Shown piece after piece: positions 41,041 to 48,552 of a DNA stretch of 64,000 nucleotides. Position 1 is the stretch's first letter. The number at the start of each line of letters is the position of its first letter. Location of the stretch: the NCBI GenBank assembly GCA_016793465.1, contig JAEUJW010000055.1, forward strand, positions 124,001 through 188,000, in the 5' to 3' direction. The stretch comes from Myxococcales bacterium. Lineage in GTDB: Bacteria > Myxococcota > Polyangia > Nannocystales > Nannocystaceae. The notes below the pieces were generated by a model, which saw nothing but the letters and a program-made list of their open reading frames with translations, searched no databases and was not told where the DNA came from. Position numbers and translations under genes: made by a program.

Positions 41041-42777
41041 TCACTTCGAGACGCGGACGGCGTCGGCGATGACGACGAAGCCGGCGCCGGTCCAGCGGGA
41101 GAACGCGATCTTGTTCCACCCGGCCTTGAAGTTGAAGGTGCCGACGGCCTTCCAGGCCTTGCCGCCGGTCTGCATGTTGACCTTCACGGTGCCGAGGTTG
41201 GCGCCGGCGCTGTCGAACACGACGACGGGCGCGTCGGGCGAGCGGTTCATGCCGGAGGTGTACCAGATCTCGATCTTGCGCGAGCCGGCGGCGTTGAGGA
41301 AGAACTCGAAGTTGGCGGCGTCGGACACGGCCTCGGAGGCGGCGAACAGGTAGTTGCTGCCGTAGTAGCCGGGGGTCGCGGCGGTCGAGGTCCAGTTGGC
41401 GGAGGCGGTGACCTTGGCGCGCAGGGCGTCGTTGTTGCCCTGGTTGCTGTCGATGTAGATGACGTCGGGGTCGACGTTGGCGGGCGGCGGGTCCATCGGC
41501 GGCGGCTCCGGATCGGGCTCCGGCACCGGGTCGGGCTCGTTGGGCGGCGGCGGCATGTTGGGCGGCGGGTTCTGGGGCACGTCGCCGCAGTTGCTCTGGA
41601 CCTTGGACAGGAACGTGGCCCACGGCCAGTTGGGGCCGGGGTCGATGCGGTTGCTCGGCTGCAGCTGGCCGTGGCCGACGATGTGGTACTTGTCGCGGGC
41701 GATGCCGTTGCGCTTGGTGATGTCGCAGACGAGCTTCGACGACTGCTCGATGAGGTTGGCGTGCCAGGTGTTCTGCTTGGCGAAGCCGGCGTGCTCGATG
41801 CCGACGGTGAAGTTGTTGCCGGACACGCCCTGGAGGTCGCCCTCCTTGCCGCCGTTGAGGCTGGAGTTGTACTTGGCGGCGATGTGGTAGGCGCGCTTGC
41901 TCTCCTTGACGAGCTGGGAGATCTCCGACCCGTCCTCCTTGACCACGTAGTGGGCAGAGACGCCGGACTGCGAGTTGACGAGCCAGCCCCAACACCCGGA
42001 GTAGGCGCCCTCGCACGAGTGGATGATGACCATGCGGACCTTGCCGGTGCTGCCGGCCGGGCGGGTGCCCTGGTTCGGCGAGTTGCGGTAGATCGCGCCG
42101 GAGTAGTCGGGCAGGGTGGCGAGGACCGGGCCGTCGTGGGTGTCGTAGAGCGGCACGACGTCGGGCGCCGACTCGATGGTGGAGATGACGTTGCCGTCGA
42201 GGTCGACGACCTCGAGGCCGTTCTTGATGAGGCCGTAGACGTCGTTCTGGATGTAGAAGATCGAGGCGGTGTGGTCGGCGATGCCGGCGACCTCGGCGAC
42301 CGCGGGGGCCCAGGCGCCGAGGTCGTCGCGGTCGAGCTCGTTGTCGTCGGCGTACTGGCTGAGCAGGGCCGCGGCGGCGCGGATGTTGGTCTTGCGGTCG
42401 GTCTTCACGTCGTCGACGGCGGCCCCGAGCAGCTCGGCGCCGCGGGTGAGCATGTCGCCGCGCAGGCCCATGGTGCCGGTGGCGGGGGCCCAGCCGTCGA
42501 ACTCCTCCTCGCCCTCGACCATCTGCCACTGCGTCTCGACGTAGCCCATCGCCTGGAGGATCTCGACCGGGACGTCGAACTCGTCGGCGGCCGCGTGGAA
42601 CTCGCCGTCGATGCCGTCGAGGTACACGCCGGGGTCGGCCATCTCGGGGTCGACGGGGTCGGGCGTGTCGATGCCCTCGCCCATGCTGTTGTTGCCGTCT
42701 TCGCGGTCCTCGGGATCCACGCAACTCGGGAGCAGGAGGGCGACGCTGGCGACCAGGGACAGTCGAGAATTACGCAT
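41041..42777 (-). CDS. Peptidoglycan hydrolase: lytic-transglycosylase-like plus amidase, with golvesin-like domain
   Basis: 578 residues, lipoprotein signal with lipobox LPSC. Same order as the neighbouring paralog: SLT-like region (FDVPVEILQAMGYVETQW), Amidase_2 ([33 protein letters not shown]), Pro/Glu/Asp-rich linker, golvesin-like C-terminal beta-sandwich ([20 protein letters not shown]). It ends where the paralog continues into GH75. High identity over most of the length shows a tandem duplication. Acts on the peptidoglycan of other cells or in self-remodelling; anchored as a lipoprotein. ATG 42777. Confidence 0.93.
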   Translation of the reverse strand: MRNSRLSLVASVALLLPSCVDPEDREDGNNSMGEGIDTPDPVDPEMADPGVYLDGIDGEFHAAADEFDVPVEILQAMGYVETQWQMVEGEEEFDGWAPATGTMGLRGDMLTRGAELLGAAVDDVKTDRKTNIRAAAALLSQYADDNELDRDDLGAWAPAVAEVAGIADHTASIFYIQNDVYGLIKNGLEVVDLDGNVISTIESAPDVVPLYDTHDGPVLATLPDYSGAIYRNSPNQGTRPAGSTGKVRMVIIHSCEGAYSGCWGWLVNSQSGVSAHYVVKEDGSEISQLVKESKRAYHIAAKYNSSLNGGKEGDLQGVSGNNFTVGIEHAGFAKQNTWHANLIEQSSKLVCDITKRNGIARDKYHIVGHGQLQPSNRIDPGPNWPWATFLSKVQSNCGDVPQNPPPNMPPPPNEPDPVPEPDPEPPPMDPPPANVDPDVIYIDSNQGNNDALRAKVTASANWTSTAATPGYYGSNYLFAASEAVSDAANFEFFLNAAGSRKIEIWYTSGMNRSPDAPVVVFDSAGANLGTVKVNMQTGGKAWKAVGTFNFKAGWNKIAFSRWTGAGFVVIADAVRVSK

Positions 42778-42785
42778 TGCAGCAA

Positions 42786-42791
42786 GTTGTA
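42786..42791 (-). promoter_or_regulatory. -10 box TACAAC of the amidase paralog
   Basis: Ends 8 nt before ATG 42777; preceded by CTTTCTCT, similar to the paralog's CTTTCACA. Confidence 0.45.
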
Positions 42792-42929
42792 AGAGAAAGT
42801 GCAGCCGCGTGGAAGTGGATCACACGACCCCGTGCCAACTCACGGATCCGGGCGTCAGGGCGGGCAAGGCGCTGCACGGCGCAGATTTTTGGGGCGCAGA
42901 CCCGATTGGCCGCACGCGTTTTGTTGCTG

Positions 42930-43766
42930 TTACGAGGTAGGACCCTCGCGCCGCATGGCGCGCTGGCGGGCGCGGCCCCTGTCGTTCATGAGCGGGGCCA
43001 ACCACAGGGCCGTGCGCGGGAAGAGGTCTGCGAGGCGGGCGAGGAGCGCGCGAGAGCGGGGCAGGTGGAGCTCGAGCGGTCGGCGGGGGAGGACGCGGCG
43101 GAGCAGCGCGTCGGCGATGTCCTCGACGGTCAGGAAGCGCGAGCCCGAGAAGGTCAGCGCGGCCTCGCGGTAGCCGACCTGCAGGTCGAGCATCGGCGTC
43201 TGCACGGCGTCGGGGCAGACCACGGTGACGGCCACGCCGCGCGGGCGCAGCTCGACCGCGGCGGCCAGCGAGAAGGCGCGCACGGCGTACTTGGAGGCCG
43301 AGTAGAGGCTGATGCCCGGCACGGGCGTGAGCGCGGCCAGCGAGGCGATGTTGACGATGTGGCCCTGGCCGCGCTCCAGCATGTGGCGAGCGGCGGCGGC
43401 GGTGCCGAACACGACGCCCTTGGTGTTGACGTCGAGGTGGCGGTGCACGGCGGCGGCGTCGAAGTCGCCGACGTAGCCGGGCAGGAGGTAGCCGGCGATA
43501 TTAATTAAAACGTCGACGGCGCCCATGGTGCGGGCGGCGTCGGCGAACACGCGGGCCCAGGCGGCGTCGTCGCGGACGTCGAGGCCACGCAGGTGCACGC
43601 GGTCGGCGGGCCAGGCGGCGGGGTGCGCCTCGGCGTGGGCGCGCAGGGCGGGCTCGTCGAGGTCGGTGGCGAAGACGGCGTGACCGCGGGCGGCGAGCAC
43701 CTCGGCGAGGTGACGACCGATGCCGCTGGCGCAGCCGGTGAGGAAGAACCGCGTCGGGGTGGTCAC
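42930..43766 (-). CDS. Short-chain dehydrogenase/reductase
   Basis: 278 residues. Rossmann TGCASGIG (10-17), NIAG, and the YSASK catalytic Tyr-Lys pair; Ser is in HIVNIASLAALTP. Classical SDR with an extended C-terminus (~50 residues) ending in a basic, membrane-proximal helix (LADLFPRTALWLAPLMNDRG), as in SDRs that act on lipid-like substrates. Substrate unknown. DVLINIAG is encoded by a 13-nt AT-only island (43498-43510) within a G+C-rich gene. GTG 43766 lies 9 nt after TAGCCT. Confidence 0.93.
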   Translation of the reverse strand: MTTPTRFFLTGCASGIGRHLAEVLAARGHAVFATDLDEPALRAHAEAHPAAWPADRVHLRGLDVRDDAAWARVFADAARTMGAVDVLINIAGYLLPGYVGDFDAAAVHRHLDVNTKGVVFGTAAAARHMLERGQGHIVNIASLAALTPVPGISLYSASKYAVRAFSLAAAVELRPRGVAVTVVCPDAVQTPMLDLQVGYREAALTFSGSRFLTVEDIADALLRRVLPRRPLELHLPRSRALLARLADLFPRTALWLAPLMNDRGRARQRAMRREGPTS

Positions 43767-43775
43767 GCGTCGGCG

Positions 43776-43781
43776 AGGCTA
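43776..43781 (-). promoter_or_regulatory. -10 box TAGCCT of the SDR gene
   Basis: Ends 9 nt before GTG 43766 on the minus strand. Confidence 0.5.
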
Positions 43782-43904
43782 ACACGGCGGCGACGGCGGC
43801 GGCGTGCGAACGCGCCGCGAGGGCCTCGCGGGGCCGCGGCGAGCGCGGCGGGGAGGCGCGGGCGCTTGTCGTTTCGCGGGGGGGTGTGCCACGATGCGGG
43901 CATC

Positions 43905-44210
43905 ATGAAGCAGTTCATCTGGTACCTACTGTTCGGGGTCATGGTGTTCGTGGCGTACCAGGGCTACGTCAACTCGAAGGACGACCCGGAGACCGAGGCG
44001 ATGAGCCTCGACGCGGTGTGCGCGGTCGAGAAGGAGTGCGGGATGAAGGCCAGCGTCGACACCGCGGTGGTGCGCACGACCGACATCTGGTCGCGCAACT
44101 ACCAGTGGAACACCAAGAAGGGCAGCTACGTGGCGACGTGCAAGCGCGAGTACGTGTTCGTCGGCCACTGGAAGTGCGAGGCGCGGCCGGGGCAGATCGG
44201 CCGGGCGTGA
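43905..44210 (+). CDS. Small single-pass membrane protein
   Basis: 101 residues: one N-terminal transmembrane helix (FIWYLLFGVMVFVAYQGYV) followed by a ~75-residue domain with four Cys (AVCAVEKECG, ATCKREY, WKCEAR) likely paired outside the cytoplasm. No family recognised. The stop is 4 nt from the convergent Uma2-like gene end. A degenerate -10 (CACGAT, 43890-43895) lies 9 nt before the ATG. Confidence 0.75.
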   Translation: MKQFIWYLLFGVMVFVAYQGYVNSKDDPETEAMSLDAVCAVEKECGMKASVDTAVVRTTDIWSRNYQWNTKKGSYVATCKREYVFVGHWKCEARPGQIGRA

Positions 44211-44214
44211 CACG

Positions 44215-44775
44215 TCAGAGTGCGGCGGGATCGAGGCCTTCGATCCCGGCGTAGAGCTCGCGCAGCGGGAGCGACAGCGCGGGCTCGGTCAGCTCGAGGG
44301 TGTCGTCGAGGGTGTGGTGGGTGGTGTAGAGCCAGCCCGCGCCGCTGCGCCGGTAGATGCGGACGTCGATCCGGTCCTGAGCGATGAGCAGGTAACTTTG
44401 CAGGGTCGGGAGGCGCTCGTAGTTCTGCCACTTGACGGATTGATCGTACTCCGCCGTCGAGGGGGACTCGACCTCGGCGATCAGTCCGGGCCGCTCGACG
44501 ACTTGAGATGCGCCGTCCTGGTGGCCGCACTGGCTGACCACGTCCGGGTAGAAGAAGTTCTTGCCGACCTGAACCTTCACATCGGTGACGTATACGCGGC
44601 AGCGGGGGGGGAGCCGGGCGTCGAGGGCGCGCACGAGGTTCAGGGTGATCAGGTTGTGGTTGAGGGTGCCGCCGACCATGGCGAAGATCTCACCGTCGAC
44701 GAACTCGTGGCGGCCCTGCTGGTCGGACTCCCAGGCGAGGAAGTCGGCGGGGGTCATGCGGGGGAGCGCGGGCAT
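44215..44775 (-). CDS. Uma2 (DUF820) family PD-(D/E)XK nuclease-like protein
   Basis: 186 residues. MTPADFLAWESDQQGRHEFVDGEI start pattern, then NFFYPDVV and LIAEVESPSTAEYDQSVKWQNY, giving the Asp...Glu-x-Glu arrangement of the PD-(D/E)XK core (Asp in YPD, Glu in AEVES) and the distal Lys. Uma2 proteins are abundant in cyanobacteria and myxobacteria; their biological target is unknown. Codon use is less G/C-extreme than that of its neighbours, hinting at transfer. ATG 44775 is favoured; 44757 also possible. A TACCCT box lies 17 nt upstream with GGAGC between. Confidence 0.88.
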   Translation of the reverse strand: MPALPRMTPADFLAWESDQQGRHEFVDGEIFAMVGGTLNHNLITLNLVRALDARLPPRCRVYVTDVKVQVGKNFFYPDVVSQCGHQDGASQVVERPGLIAEVESPSTAEYDQSVKWQNYERLPTLQSYLLIAQDRIDVRIYRRSGAGWLYTTHHTLDDTLELTEPALSLPLRELYAGIEGLDPAAL

Positions 44776-44805
44776 CGAAGCTCCGGAGCGCGAGGGTAGC
44801 ACGGG

Positions 44806-45516
44806 TCAGTCGCGGGGGCCGACCTCGAACTCGCGGGTGGCGGCGTCGTAGGTGGCGGCGAGGCCGTGCTCGAGGCGGTGGCGGTCGCTGATGCCGGGCC
44901 AGATGCAGCCGCCCTGGCGGCGCAGAGGGAAGCCGACGGGGCGATCGAAGCCGGCCCACACGGCCACGTCGGCGCAGTCGAGGCCGGCGGGGGCGACGCG
45001 GCGGACGCGGTGGCTGCGGCCGCGGCTGTACTTGATGTCGAGGTCGGCGTAGCGGACCCAGCCGTCGGCCTCGGCGCGCGGGAGGCCGAGGCGGGCCTCG
45101 ACGGCCGCGCGGGGCTTGCCGATGAGCTCCGGGAACGGCGGGTCGGCGAGCGGGACGGGGCTGGCCGAAGGGGCAGGTGCGGCGAGGCTGGCCGAAGGGG
45201 CAGGTGCCGCGGGGGCGCCCGGGGCGGCCCCGGAGACGGCGGGCGCGGCGGCGAGGGGGGCGGTCGCGGGGAGGCCGGGCGCGAGGGCGCGGGTGTTCGC
45301 GGCGGAGCTGGCCGCAGATGGGCGGGTGTTCGCGGGAGGGCTGGCCGAAGGGGCAGGTGTGGGAGGGCTGGCCGAAGGGGCAGGTGCGGCGGTGCCGCGG
45401 ACGGCGGGGCCGAGCGACGGGTGGGCGGGCGTGCAGGCGAGGAGCAGCGCGAGCGCGCCGGCGCCGGCGCCGGCGGCGGGCAGCGGCGCGGGGAGGCGGG
45501 CGGCGCGAGGGCGCAT
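44806..45516 (-). CDS. Lipoprotein with Pro/Ala/Ser spacer built partly from repeats
   Basis: 236 residues. Signal PLPAAGAGAGALALLLAC with lipobox LLLAC. Residues ~35-120 are low complexity, with four APSASP units encoded by the hairpin-family repeat (see 45160-45384). The C-terminal domain (~125-236: PFPELIGKPRAAVEARLGLP, WVRYADLDIKYSRGRSHRV) has two Cys (LDCADVAVW, GGCIWPG) and looks like a small SmpA/OmlA-like fold (inference from the 'IG..r..v...LG.P' helix start). ATG 45516 follows TATCTT by 6 nt. Confidence 0.7.
   Translation of the reverse strand: MRPRAARLPAPLPAAGAGAGALALLLACTPAHPSLGPAVRGTAAPAPSASPPTPAPSASPPANTRPSAASSAANTRALAPGLPATAPLAAAPAVSGAAPGAPAAPAPSASLAAPAPSASPVPLADPPFPELIGKPRAAVEARLGLPRAEADGWVRYADLDIKYSRGRSHRVRRVAPAGLDCADVAVWAGFDRPVGFPLRRQGGCIWPGISDRHRLEHGLAATYDAATREFEVGPRD
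45160..45384. repeat. Cluster of four hairpin-family repeats inside a lipoprotein gene
   Basis: GCTGGCCGAAGGGGCAGG occurs exactly at 45160-45177, 45187-45204, 45340-45357 and 45367-45384, with a divergent copy near 45307. Same palindromic design as the copies at 21792-21872, but here translated as APSASP in the spacer of a lipoprotein. Confidence 0.88.
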
Positions 45517-45522
45517 GACGAC

Positions 45523-45528
45523 AAGATA
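45523..45528 (-). promoter_or_regulatory. -10 box TATCTT of the spacer-repeat lipoprotein
   Basis: Ends 6 nt before ATG 45516. Confidence 0.5.
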
Positions 45529-45632
45529 TCGGCCGGGGCGCGGCGCGGGTCAAGCCGCGGCGGCCGGGGGGTGTGTGCGAGGAGGTGGCCGGGCGCGGGC
45601 GCCCGGCGCGGGGCGGTTCGTCGGCCCGGCGA

Positions 45633-48407
45633 TCAGCGCATGCCGACGCGCATCAGCAGGAAGCCGCCGTCGGGGGACGCGGCGCCGCAGGTGTTGGAGG
45701 TGCCCCAGGCGCCGACGGCGAGGAAGGCGTCGTAGCCGGCGTCGCTGTCGAGGGCCGCGTCGGAGCGGCTGCCGAGGTACTGGCGCAGGCACGAGCAGTT
45801 GAGCATCGTCATGTTGGCGGGCTGGTGGTCGAAGCCGGTCACCTGCATGTTCTGGCCGCAGGTGACGGCGTCGGGCGCCTGGGTGATGCCGAAGTCGCCG
45901 CCGCCGGTGATCTTGGCGCTCTCGGTGCTGTAGCCCATGAAGGCCGGGACGCTGACGCCGTCGCTGGTCGTCAGCGTGATCGGGTTCTTGACGACGATGT
46001 CGAGGTTGAGGCCGCCGCCGTTGAGGTAGTCGAAGGCGGGGCGGTCGGCCTTCAGCCACACGCCGAGCGGGTTGCCGCGGAAGAACAGGGTCTCGCTCGA
46101 GACCAGCGCGAGCGCGAGCTTCTTCTGCTTGCTGAGGTTGTAGGGCTGGAACATGAGCGGGTTGTTGTTGAGCTGCTCGGTGTTGCTGACCAGCGGGCGC
46201 TCTCCGTCGGTGCCGAAGGTGGCGTAGAAGAGGGTCCAGCCGCCGCCGTCGGTCGTCATGTCGCACCACACGTCGAAGGCGGCGAGCGGGCCGGGGCCGT
46301 CGGGGTCGACCTGGTACTTGCCGTCGGGCAGGGCCGGGTTGCCGGCGTGGAGCTGCTTGCAGGTCTGCGGCACGGCGCACACGCCCGCCGCGCAGTTGCC
46401 GGTCAGGCAGTCGGCGCTGGCCGTGCAGGCCTTGCCGAGCTGGCACTTGGGACAGGCGCCGCCGCCGCAGTCGACGTCGGTCTCGGCCTGGTTCTTGAAC
46501 ATGTCGGAGCAGCCGGGCGGCACGCAGGTGGTCGTGCAGGCGTCGTCGTTGCTCTGGTTGCCGTCGTCGCACATCTCGACGCCGGCGCGGACGAACCCGT
46601 CGCCGCAGACCGCGGTCTTGCAGCCGTCGGTGCAGGCGTCGGTGACGTCCTGGTTGGCGTCGTCGCACTGCTCGACGCCGGCGTGGACGATGCCGTCGCC
46701 GCAGGCCGCGAGCTCGCAGGCGTCGGTGCAGGCGTCGGTGGGCACGGTGTTGCCGTCGTCGCACTGCTCGACGCCGGCGTGGACGATGTCGTCGCCGCAG
46801 GCGGCGTCCTCGCAGGCGTCGGTGCAGGCGTCGGTGGGCACGGTGTTGCCGTCGTCGCAGGCCTCGACGCCGACGTGCAGCGAGCCGTCGCCGCAGGTCG
46901 CGACCTGGCACTCGGCGGTGCAGGCGTCGCTGTCGGACATGTTGCCGTCGTCGCAGGCCTCGCCGGCGCCGGGCTGGACAAACCCGTCGCCGCAGGCCGG
47001 GAGCTTGCAGGCGAGCGTGCAGGCGCCGAGGTTGTCGTTGTCGACGCCGGCGTCGCACTGCTCGCCGGGCTGGACGAACCCGTCGCCGCAGGCGGCCTGC
47101 TTGCAGACGTTGGTGCAGGCGTCGTTGTTGCTCGCGTTGCCGTCGTCGCAGGCCTCGCCGGGGCCGACGTCCTGGTCGCCGCACACGTTGTCGGTGCAGT
47201 CGGCCTTGCAGGCCTTGCCGGGGCCGTTGTTGTTGCCGTCGTCGCACTGCTCGTCGAGCGCGTGCACGAGGCCGTCGCCGCACTCGGACTGCTGGCAGTC
47301 GAGGGTGCAGTCGCCGGTGTTGCTATTGGCGGGGCCGAGGTCGCACTCCTCGCCGAGGCTGGGCTGGAGGAGCAGGTCGCCGCAGGTCGGCAGCGTGCAC
47401 ATGTCGGTGCAGCCGTCGTCGTCGTCGCCGTTCTGGAAGTCGTCGCACTCCTCGCCGACGTCGGTCACGCCGTTGCCGCAGATCTCCGAGGTGCAGTCGG
47501 GCGAGCAGCCGTCGCCGGCGAAGCCGTTGCCGTCGTCGCACTCCTCGGTGGGGGACTTGTCCGTGTCGCCGCAGACGTTGAGCTGGCAGGCGGCGTTGCA
47601 GGCCTTGCCGGGGCCGTTGTTGTTGCCGGCGTCGCACTGCTCGGGGCCGCCGTCGTCGAACACCAGCGAGTCGCCGCACACGGCGGTGAGGCAGGCGTTG
47701 GTGCAGGCGGCGTCGTCGGCGTTGTCGGGGCCGTCGTCGCACTGCTCGCCGATGCCGGGCTGGAGGAAGCCGTCGGCGCAGGTCGCGTTGGTGCAGGCGC
47801 CGGTGCAGGCGTCGGTGTCGTCGAGGTTGCCGTCGTCGCACTCCTCGGTGGGCGCGACCAGGCCGTCGCCGCAGCTGACGGCCACGCAGGCGTTCGAGCA
47901 GGCGTCGTCGTCGACCGAGTTGCCGTCGTCGCAGCCCTCGCCGGGGCCGACCGCGGCGTCGCCGCAGACGTTGTCGGTGCAGTCGGCCTTGCAGGCGTTG
48001 ATGTCGGCGTTGTCGGGGCCGTCGTCGCACTGCTCGCCGGGGCCGACGTCGCCGTCGCCGCAGGCGGCGAGCGTGCACCCGGCGCTGCAGGCCTGGCCGG
48101 GGCCGTTGTCCTGGCCGTTGTCGCACTCCTCGCCGGGGTCGAGGCTGCCGTCGCCGCACACGCCGGCGCCGGTCGGGTCGGTGGAGGGCTCGCTCGTGGG
48201 GTCGCCGGTGGTCGGGAGCGCGGTGGTGCCGGTCGTGCTCGTGGTGCTCGGATCGGTGCCGGTCGGGGTCGAGGGATCCGTGGTGGCGGTTGCGGTGACG
48301 TCGGTGCTGCTGCCCGGGGCCGAGGGGTCCTCGACCGGGGGATCGGCGCAGGCCGAGAGGGCTACGCTGCACGCCAACAGACCCAAGACACGCCCGGTTA
48401 ATCGCAT
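45633..48407 (-). CDS. Lipoprotein with 17 myxobacterial disulfide (DUF4215-type) repeats and a fibrinogen-like C-terminal domain
   Basis: 924 residues. Lipoprotein signal with lipobox ALSAC, a Thr/Ser/Pro spacer, then (about residues 85-690) 17 repeats of the form CGDGxxxxGExCDDGNxxxxDxCxxxC, the Cys-rich repeat known from myxobacterial surface proteins. After a Cys-rich junction (DVDCGGGACPKCQLGKAC) comes a fibrinogen-like domain of ~230 residues recognisable by CKQLHAGNPALPDGKY, VWCDMTTDGGGWTLF and a final GAASPDGGFLLMRVG. Fibrinogen-like domains bind sugars or proteins, so an outer-surface adhesin is likely. Unlike most genes here it has a strong Shine-Dalgarno (GGAGG) 6-7 nt before ATG 48407. 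Confidence 0.93.
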   Translation of the reverse strand: MRLTGRVLGLLACSVALSACADPPVEDPSAPGSSTDVTATATTDPSTPTGTDPSTTSTTGTTALPTTGDPTSEPSTDPTGAGVCGDGSLDPGEECDNGQDNGPGQACSAGCTLAACGDGDVGPGEQCDDGPDNADINACKADCTDNVCGDAAVGPGEGCDDGNSVDDDACSNACVAVSCGDGLVAPTEECDDGNLDDTDACTGACTNATCADGFLQPGIGEQCDDGPDNADDAACTNACLTAVCGDSLVFDDGGPEQCDAGNNNGPGKACNAACQLNVCGDTDKSPTEECDDGNGFAGDGCSPDCTSEICGNGVTDVGEECDDFQNGDDDDGCTDMCTLPTCGDLLLQPSLGEECDLGPANSNTGDCTLDCQQSECGDGLVHALDEQCDDGNNNGPGKACKADCTDNVCGDQDVGPGEACDDGNASNNDACTNVCKQAACGDGFVQPGEQCDAGVDNDNLGACTLACKLPACGDGFVQPGAGEACDDGNMSDSDACTAECQVATCGDGSLHVGVEACDDGNTVPTDACTDACEDAACGDDIVHAGVEQCDDGNTVPTDACTDACELAACGDGIVHAGVEQCDDANQDVTDACTDGCKTAVCGDGFVRAGVEMCDDGNQSNDDACTTTCVPPGCSDMFKNQAETDVDCGGGACPKCQLGKACTASADCLTGNCAAGVCAVPQTCKQLHAGNPALPDGKYQVDPDGPGPLAAFDVWCDMTTDGGGWTLFYATFGTDGERPLVSNTEQLNNNPLMFQPYNLSKQKKLALALVSSETLFFRGNPLGVWLKADRPAFDYLNGGGLNLDIVVKNPITLTTSDGVSVPAFMGYSTESAKITGGGDFGITQAPDAVTCGQNMQVTGFDHQPANMTMLNCSCLRQYLGSRSDAALDSDAGYDAFLAVGAWGTSNTCGAASPDGGFLLMRVGMR

Positions 48408-48432
48408 CGCAACCTCCAACGTCAGGCGACCG

Positions 48433-48438
48433 AGAGTA
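48433..48438 (-). promoter_or_regulatory. -10 box TACTCT of the disulfide-repeat lipoprotein
   Basis: Places the transcript start about 19 nt before ATG 48407, leaving room for the GGAGG; a leadered counter-example to the leaderless genes. Confidence 0.4.
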
Positions 48439-48538
48439 CCGCGAGTCGCGGGGCTCGCGGGTCGATAAAGTGCGGAGGCGTCTCCGTTCACGGGCGCGCG
48501 CGCGTCGGCAGACGCTGGGGCCGCGGCGGGCTTCCTGG

Positions 48539-48544
48539 TACCGT
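48539..48544 (+). promoter_or_regulatory. -10 box TACCGT of the membrane cyclase gene
   Basis: Ends 8 nt before GTG 48553 (ATG 48556 directly follows). Confidence 0.45.
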
Positions 48545-48552
48545 CGGGCGGC

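Noticed and set aside
45573..48401. Long plus-strand open frame opposite the disulfide-repeat lipoprotein
   Set aside because: Val/Ala/Gly-rich mirror of a repetitive Cys-rich gene without independent features.
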